From positions 2,012,501-2,076,500 of the forward strand of contig NZ_CP141184.1 of NCBI RefSeq assembly GCF_035609205.1: a stretch of DNA of 64,000 nucleotides, written 5' to 3'. A program made the translations under genes and the position numbers. The notes below the pieces were generated by a model. That model had not been told where the DNA came from. It worked only from the letters and a program-made list of their open reading frames with translations, and did no database searches. This DNA is from Hymenobacter sp. GOD-10R (lineage in GTDB: Bacteria > Bacteroidota > Bacteroidia > Cytophagales > Hymenobacteraceae). This document shows, piece by piece, positions 58,971-64,000 of this stretch; the first letter of the stretch is position 1; each line of letters begins with the position of its first letter.

Positions 58971-60629
58971 TTAGTAACCAGGGTTCTGCGGGAAGGCGGT
59001 TATGCCACCCGCGGTTCGGTCAATCTGGTCTTGTGGAATGGGACGCAACTCATGCTTACCGGCCTTGATGTTAGGAGCTGCGTCGGGGTTGTAGAGTTTC
59101 ACCCGATCAATCAGCACGCCCCAGCGCTTCAGGTCAAACCAGCGGAACATCTCACCTTGTAACTCTCGCTCGCGCTCTTCCATGATGAAGTCCATGGTAA
59201 GCTGGCCGGCCGTGATTTGCATCGCGGTTTCCTTGCCAGGGAAGGCAGCCCGCCGGCGCAGCGTGTTGATAAAGGGGAGGGCATCGGCCGTTTTTCCTTG
59301 CTTGAGCAAAGCCTCGGCGGCAATCAGGTACGTCTCGGCGAGGCGGAACATGAGAAAGTCGCGGCTGCCGGGCTGGTACTGCAAGTCGGGGCGGAGAGGG
59401 TCCAGGAACTTGGTCAGCGTCGGAAACAGGTTGGGCCGGTACAAGCTAGGTGTCATCACCTGATAGGGCTTCTTGGCTCGTTGGGCCAACGGCATTTCGT
59501 AGCCGGGCAAGTAGATGGCCGTGTCACCAAGCTTAAGCGTCACCGAAGGCTTCGACGTGTCGAAGAGGTTGGTGAAGGTGCCGGGGTTGTTGCAGTAGTA
59601 TACCGTGCGGTAGCTCTTGTTGTAGCGGGAGTCGTTTACGCGGTCCGCGAATACCTTCTCCAGCATGTAGGTAGTCGGACGGAAGCGGCGGAACGGCCGA
59701 CCGATGGATACGTCGCGCTTCATACCGGCCTGTGCGTCGTACTCCATCACGAAGTACAAGTGCGTCTCATTACCAACGCCGTTCGTTGTAGGGTCGGCCG
59801 TGTATTGCGTAGCAAAAATTACTTCATCATTGATTTCGCCTGAGCCCTGCTGAAATACACTAGCGTAATCCGGTAGCAGTTTGTAGGTGTAGTTCTTGAT
59901 AACATTCTGCGCGTAGGTGGCCGCCTTCGCGTAGTCATCAGGAGCAGCCGCTTCTGAAGTGGCTTTCGTGAGGTACACCCTAGCTAGCAGGTGCTCGCAG
60001 GCGCCTTTTGTAACCCGGCCGTAGTCGGGCGTAGTGGCCGTCAGATCAACAAGGGCAGATTCTAGGTCGGAAACGATGGCTGCGTACACGTCTTTCACGG
60101 GCGTACGGGTGGCTTCTTTAGTTGCGCTTTTAATCTGGTTTAGCACCAAAGGCACAGCACCATACAACTGCACCAGCACGAAGTAGTGGTGGGCGCGCAA
60201 AAACTTCACCTCTGCTACCCGACGCTTCTTCACGGCCTCATCTAGGCCCGTCACGTTGGGAGCCTGATCAACCACCGCGTTAGCTGTGTTGATGCCAACA
60301 TACAGCGCATTCCAAATATCAACAATCGGCTGCGTGCGGCTATCTAACTGCGTGGTGTACTGGTTCATATACTTATAGGAGCCGTCGGATCCAAATGTAT
60401 AAGTATCCGTACCAAACACCGTCACGTCCATGCCGTTTTCGCGGCCATAAAAGTCTCGTAGAGAAGAGTAAACGGCCTTTGTACCCGCTTCGAAGCCAGC
60501 GGCAGTAGTGATGTAGTCGGAGCCTACCTGTGAAACTACTTTTTCGTCCAGCAAATCTTTGCAGGAAGAAGTGGCCACCAGGAGTATAGCCGCGGCCAGA
60601 GCTAGTTTAGAGTATTTTAAGGTCTTCAT
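58971..60629 (-). CDS. SusD/RagB family nutrient-binding outer membrane lipoprotein
   Basis: Lipoprotein of 552 residues; the lipobox is VATSSC at about residue 23. Classical SusD features are visible: the N-terminal CKDLLDEKVVSQVGSDYITT, the helical core VKFLRAHHYFVLVQLYGAVP, GACEHLLARVYLTKA, and the C-terminal RLAETYLIAAEALLKQGKTA, INTLRRRAAFPG and FIMEERERELQGEMFRWFDL. It partners the SusC protein encoded 35 bp upstream in the operon. This is the standard SusD branch, unlike the SusD-like-2 protein at 44.6 kb, so the two systems are not recent duplicates of each other. Confidence 0.95.
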   Translation of the reverse strand: MKTLKYSKLALAAAILLVATSSCKDLLDEKVVSQVGSDYITTAAGFEAGTKAVYSSLRDFYGRENGMDVTVFGTDTYTFGSDGSYKYMNQYTTQLDSRTQPIVDIWNALYVGINTANAVVDQAPNVTGLDEAVKKRRVAEVKFLRAHHYFVLVQLYGAVPLVLNQIKSATKEATRTPVKDVYAAIVSDLESALVDLTATTPDYGRVTKGACEHLLARVYLTKATSEAAAPDDYAKAATYAQNVIKNYTYKLLPDYASVFQQGSGEINDEVIFATQYTADPTTNGVGNETHLYFVMEYDAQAGMKRDVSIGRPFRRFRPTTYMLEKVFADRVNDSRYNKSYRTVYYCNNPGTFTNLFDTSKPSVTLKLGDTAIYLPGYEMPLAQRAKKPYQVMTPSLYRPNLFPTLTKFLDPLRPDLQYQPGSRDFLMFRLAETYLIAAEALLKQGKTADALPFINTLRRRAAFPGKETAMQITAGQLTMDFIMEERERELQGEMFRWFDLKRWGVLIDRVKLYNPDAAPNIKAGKHELRPIPQDQIDRTAGGITAFPQNPGY

Positions 60630-60664
60630 GTCTCAATGATGTGATAAAGAGCTAGGCACGGGCC

Positions 60665-63600
60665 TTAAAACTTAGCGTTGACGCCGAATGTGATCAAGCG
60701 AGCCGACGGAATCTGGTCACCATTCACCACGTCCGACGTTTCGGGGTCGATGCCTTTGTACTTCGAGCGGAACGTAGCGAAGATGAATGGCTGCTGGATG
60801 CTAGTGTACAGGCGCAGCGAGGAAAGTTTCAGCGTTTGAGCCCAAGCAGGGGTGAAGTTGTACCCGAAGTTGATGTTGCGCACCTTCACGAAAGAGCCAT
60901 CGAAGTACTGGAGCGTTGCGCCATATACCGGATCTTCCTGATCCTTATTCGGCCGGGGAAACTCGTTGGTCGGATTGTTGGGCGTCCAGTAATTGACGTC
61001 TAGGTTGTTGTAGCGCCCAGCTAAGTGGTTGGTAGCAATGTGAAAGTCGCTGCGGATCATGTTGCCGATGCGGGCGTAGATGAAGAACGACAAGTCGAAC
61101 CCTTTATAGGCGAATCGGTTCGTGATGCCACCGGCCCACTTTGGGATGGTAGAACCTAGGATAATCCGGTCGTTAACGGCATCGATCTTGCCATCACCGT
61201 TCTGGTCTTTGATCTTGATCTGCCCTACTTTCTGGCCGTAAGCTTTGGCCGCATCTTCTTCACCTAGCTGCCAAATTCCGATTTTCTCGTAGTTGTAGTA
61301 CACTTGCAGCGGCTGCCCGATAAAGCGCTGGTTGCCGACGTCATCCGATTTGCCGTTGAACAACTCGATGATGGCTTCGCGGTTGCGCGTGTACTGCAAG
61401 TCGGTTGACCAAGTGAAGCCGTTCGCCGAATTCACGTTGACGGTGGTAAGGGTCACCTCCACGCCGCGGTTGCGGGTATGTCCTACGTTTTGGAGCACCC
61501 GATCAAAACCGTTGGAAATAGGCAGTTGGTTGTATAGTAGCAGGTTGCGCGTATCGGCTTGATATGCTTCCACCGAACCCGAAATGCGACCTTTCCACAA
61601 GCTGAAGTCCATGCCGACGTTGCCAGTGCTGGTGGTTTCCCACTTCAGGTCGTTGTTGCCGAGCGTGCCCACCCGGTAGCCGTACGCGGGAGACGTGCCG
61701 AACGCGTAGCTCGTGCGAGCCAGCAAGCTTTGCGTTTGGTAAGGCGCAATACCTGTGTTGCCGATGGAGCCGTAGCTGGCCCGCACCTTAAGCTGGTCGA
61801 GCCAGGTAAGACCCTTAAAGAAGGTCTCATCGCCCGCGTTCCAGCCCACAGCCACCGACGGGAAGAAACCATACTTGTTGTTGGAACCGAAGCGGGAAGA
61901 ACCATCGTAGCGACCCGTCAAGGTCAGCAGGTACTTCTCTTTGAAGTCGTAGTTAACCCGGCCCATAAACGATTGGAGCGTCCAAGTTTGCAAGTCGGTA
62001 CCGGGCGCGTTGAAGGAGCCCGCTTGGCCTAGGTTGTAAAACGACTGGGACTCCGCCGAAACCGCGTTTACATCAATAAAAGACGTCTCGTAGTTGTCGC
62101 GCTGAACAGAGTGCAGAGCCGTAATACCTAGGTTATGTACCCCGTTGAACTTCTTATTATAAGTTAAGATGTTCTCTACCGTGTAGTTGAAGCGCTGTCC
62201 GTTTTCGACGCGCGCCGTAGGAGCCCCTAGACGACGAGCGTTCGTAAACGTGCCCGTAAAGCGTCCGAAGCGCTGGTTCGTGAAGTCAGGCCCAAAGTTG
62301 ACGCGGTACTTCAAACCATCGGCGATTTTCCACTCGCCGTAGATGCTGTTGAAAATGCGGACTGTTTTGGTTTGTGCGATGTTGGCGCCCGGCACTACTT
62401 CTGCTGCTGGGTTGGAGCGCAGGCCATCAGGCGTAGGCAGGAATATTAGGTTGCCGTTGTCATCATACGGCTTGCCGAGTGGGTTTTCCGACAAAGCCCC
62501 GCCAAACGGGTGGAAGCCACGGGCCGTGTAGTTGGGATTGGGAAAGCCATCAAAGCTAGGGTTGTTGATTGGGCTGTCGGAGCCATTGTTGAGGCTGTAA
62601 ACTCCAAACGTAGACGTGCCCACCCGGATACGGTCGTTGATCTGATGGTCGAGGTTGACGCGGAAAGTAAAGCGGGTGAAGTCGGTCTGCTTCAAAATCC
62701 CCTTTTCCTTGAAGTAGTTACCGGAAACCGAGAATTGCGTCTTTTCACTGCCGCCTTGCATACCCACTTGGTGGCTCTGAATAGAGCCTGTGCGCAGGAG
62801 CATGGATTGGTAATCAGTGCTGCGGTTGTTGGCAATGCCATCTAGCTCAATGGCTGTGAAGGTTTTCTGGTCTGAGGCCGTCGGGTTGCTGTCGTCATAG
62901 ATGCCGGCGGTCCGATAGGCTTCGCGCTTATACTCGGCAAACTGAGGGCCGGTCATGACGTCGACTTTACCAAGTGCTTGTGAGAAGCCGCCATAGCCGT
63001 CGTAGCTCACCACGGTCTTGCCGGCCTTACCGCGCTTGGTGGTCACGAGCACTACCCCGTTAGCGCCGCGCGACCCATAAATACCGGTAGCGGAGGCGTC
63101 TTTCAGGACTTCTAGGGAAGCAATATCCTGGGGGTTGATGTCGTCGATGCCACCAGCCACTGGAATGCCATCTACCACATACAGCGGGTCGTTCGAGGCG
63201 TTGATCGAGCGCCGGCCGCGGATACGTACTGTCACGCCACCGCCCGGTTCACTGCCCGACTGAATAACGTCGACACCAGCCGCGCGGCCCTGTAGCGCCT
63301 GACGGGCATTGGTGAGTGGCTGCTCCGCAATTTCCTTAGACGTAACCGAGGAAATGGCGCCCGTAGTCTGGCTTTTCTTCTGCGTGCCATAGCCCACGAC
63401 GATTACATCACCTAGGGCTTTCACGTCTTCTTTCATGGAGATGTTAATCTGCCGGCGGTTGCCAATGCTGACGGTTTGCGCCGACATGCCAATGGAGGAA
63501 AATACCAACGAGCTAGCTCCAGCGGGCACTTTCACCGTGTATTTACCGTCGCCATCGGAACTGGTGCCCGAGGTCGTGCCTTTCACCTGCACCGTCACGC

Positions 63601-63748
63601 CGGGTAGTCCGCTGCCTTTTTCGTCCGTGACCCGGCCACTGATTTCGGTTGTGGCTTGTTGCGCCCACGCTCTGGGGAGAGTGAGGGTTAGCAACAAGAT
63701 TAGCAATAGCGTCACTTGCCGCAAGTGACCAGAGTAGAGTACCATCAT
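60665..63748 (-). CDS. SusC/RagA family TonB-linked outer membrane protein
   Basis: TonB-dependent transporter of 1,027 residues and first gene of the right-hand operon. Signal peptide: LLLILLLTLTLPRAWAQ. The carboxypeptidase-like domain is SGRVTDEKGSGLPGVTVQVK. The TonB-box region is LGDVIVVGYGTQKKSQTTGA. Plug motifs are GVDVIQSGSEPGGGVTVRIR, DPLYVVDGIPVAGGIDDINP and DASATGIYGSRGANGVVLVT. The barrel ends ITFGVNAKF-like (LITFGVNAKF). The substrate is unknown; downstream genes suggest small glycosides processed by oxidation at C3. Transcription probably begins near 63,909 from the promoter at 63914-63943. Confidence 0.95.
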   Translation of the reverse strand: MMVLYSGHLRQVTLLLILLLTLTLPRAWAQQATTEISGRVTDEKGSGLPGVTVQVKGTTSGTSSDGDGKYTVKVPAGASSLVFSSIGMSAQTVSIGNRRQINISMKEDVKALGDVIVVGYGTQKKSQTTGAISSVTSKEIAEQPLTNARQALQGRAAGVDVIQSGSEPGGGVTVRIRGRRSINASNDPLYVVDGIPVAGGIDDINPQDIASLEVLKDASATGIYGSRGANGVVLVTTKRGKAGKTVVSYDGYGGFSQALGKVDVMTGPQFAEYKREAYRTAGIYDDSNPTASDQKTFTAIELDGIANNRSTDYQSMLLRTGSIQSHQVGMQGGSEKTQFSVSGNYFKEKGILKQTDFTRFTFRVNLDHQINDRIRVGTSTFGVYSLNNGSDSPINNPSFDGFPNPNYTARGFHPFGGALSENPLGKPYDDNGNLIFLPTPDGLRSNPAAEVVPGANIAQTKTVRIFNSIYGEWKIADGLKYRVNFGPDFTNQRFGRFTGTFTNARRLGAPTARVENGQRFNYTVENILTYNKKFNGVHNLGITALHSVQRDNYETSFIDVNAVSAESQSFYNLGQAGSFNAPGTDLQTWTLQSFMGRVNYDFKEKYLLTLTGRYDGSSRFGSNNKYGFFPSVAVGWNAGDETFFKGLTWLDQLKVRASYGSIGNTGIAPYQTQSLLARTSYAFGTSPAYGYRVGTLGNNDLKWETTSTGNVGMDFSLWKGRISGSVEAYQADTRNLLLYNQLPISNGFDRVLQNVGHTRNRGVEVTLTTVNVNSANGFTWSTDLQYTRNREAIIELFNGKSDDVGNQRFIGQPLQVYYNYEKIGIWQLGEEDAAKAYGQKVGQIKIKDQNGDGKIDAVNDRIILGSTIPKWAGGITNRFAYKGFDLSFFIYARIGNMIRSDFHIATNHLAGRYNNLDVNYWTPNNPTNEFPRPNKDQEDPVYGATLQYFDGSFVKVRNINFGYNFTPAWAQTLKLSSLRLYTSIQQPFIFATFRSKYKGIDPETSDVVNGDQIPSARLITFGVNAKF

Positions 63749-63913
63749 ATGCAGAGAAAAGAATTGGTGGGAAAAAGAGATGTATATCTGTGACTATGGG
63801 GGACATAGCCAATTCTTCAAAAGCCACTTAACTCTGGGACAATGTTTCTACCTAGATCTGCAACTAATGTGTAGCAACAGCGTATTTGCGCGGCGAGAAC
63901 AAGTCGTTTATGT

Positions 63914-63943
63914 CAAAGGTAATTTTTAGTTTGATTTCGCAAA
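63914..63943 (-). promoter_or_regulatory. Promoter of the right-hand Sus operon
   Basis: On the minus strand TTTG (63940-63943) is followed after 18 bases by TACCTTTG (63914-63921), an exact TAnnTTTG box. The leader to the susC start is about 160 bases. Confidence 0.6.
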
Positions 63944-63962
63944 CGTTTCCGCTAACGTTTGC
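63939..63962. promoter_or_regulatory. LacI-type palindromic operator overlapping the -33 element
   Basis: GCAAACGTT (63939-63947), six bases, then AACGTTTGC (63954-63962), a perfect 9+9 palindrome. Its left half contains the -33 TTTG of the susC promoter, so an occupied site would interfere with polymerase binding. The sequence is unlike the TGTGCGCACA operators at 41 kb, pointing to a different regulator, which is not in the window. Confidence 0.6.
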
Positions 63963-64000
63963 AAGAAATTATTATAAATTTTGCATAATTGTCTTCGGGA

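Noticed and set aside
63543..63827. Open frame overlapping the start of the right-hand susC
   Set aside because: It is in another frame over the SusC signal and plug region and covers the leader; no independent support.

Overview
The window looks like a chromosome segment of a moderately GC-rich Bacteroidota, most likely Hymenobacter or a close Cytophagales relative. Supporting signs are two SusC/SusD outer-membrane pairs, proteins with type IX secretion (T9SS) sorting domains, Bacteroidota-type promoters (TTG, about 20 bases, TAnnTTTG), and a very high density of CTAG-centred words such as CCTAGGT. The genus is an inference. There is no rRNA, phage, CRISPR array or insertion sequence; the only tRNA is tRNA-Lys(TTT).

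Layout. 1-10.6 kb is housekeeping and surface functions: the 5' part of an RlmD-type rRNA methyltransferase, two large secreted T9SS proteins (type B, then type A/GEVED/PKD), an SDR oxidoreductase, a TPR/SH3 membrane protein, tRNA-Lys and a small membrane protein. 10.8-39.0 kb is an unbroken plus-strand catabolic block: GH78 rhamnosidase and mutarotase, two GH29 fucosidases, GH35, GH3, a BNR/Asp-box protein, a ROK regulator, a NagB-PIG-L fusion, a ROK kinase, two GH20 hexosaminidases, an MFS sugar transporter, a GH2 mannosidase-type enzyme and GH92. Facing it is a LacI regulator; beyond a 1.3 kb control region lie SusC/SusD, a CBM9-like protein and a TIM-barrel glycosidase-like protein. Taken together the set fits stepwise removal of fucose, galactose, GlcNAc and mannose from glycoprotein N-glycans (plant-type is a reasonable guess), import of the sugars, and entry of GlcNAc into glycolysis through the kinase and NagB fusion.

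48.7-50.5 kb is a divergent TetR/NmrA pair with a perfect 15+15 bp palindrome in front of the NmrA gene. 50.6-54.4 kb is a minus-strand envelope group: UbiA prenyltransferase of the decaprenyl-phosphate phosphoribosyltransferase type, a HAD phosphatase overlapping it by 4 bp, and, farther upstream, an AT-richer polytopic membrane protein.

54.98-63.75 kb is a second, minus-strand utilisation operon: SusC, SusD, a double DUF1080 protein, a Tat-exported Gfo/Idh/MocA oxidoreductase and a DUF6807 (PmoA-named) protein. It has no classical glycoside hydrolase. The set fits an oxidise-then-cleave 3-keto-glycoside pathway in the periplasm. Its promoter and a LacI-type palindrome overlapping the -33 element are visible at the right edge.

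Most notable for follow-up: the 3-keto-type operon with its unexplained DUF6807 member, the triple TGTGCGCACA-type operator set before the first susC, the NagB-PIG-L fusion in a cluster with no NagA, and the CCTAGGT word, which recurs in two reading frames and between genes as if selected as DNA.
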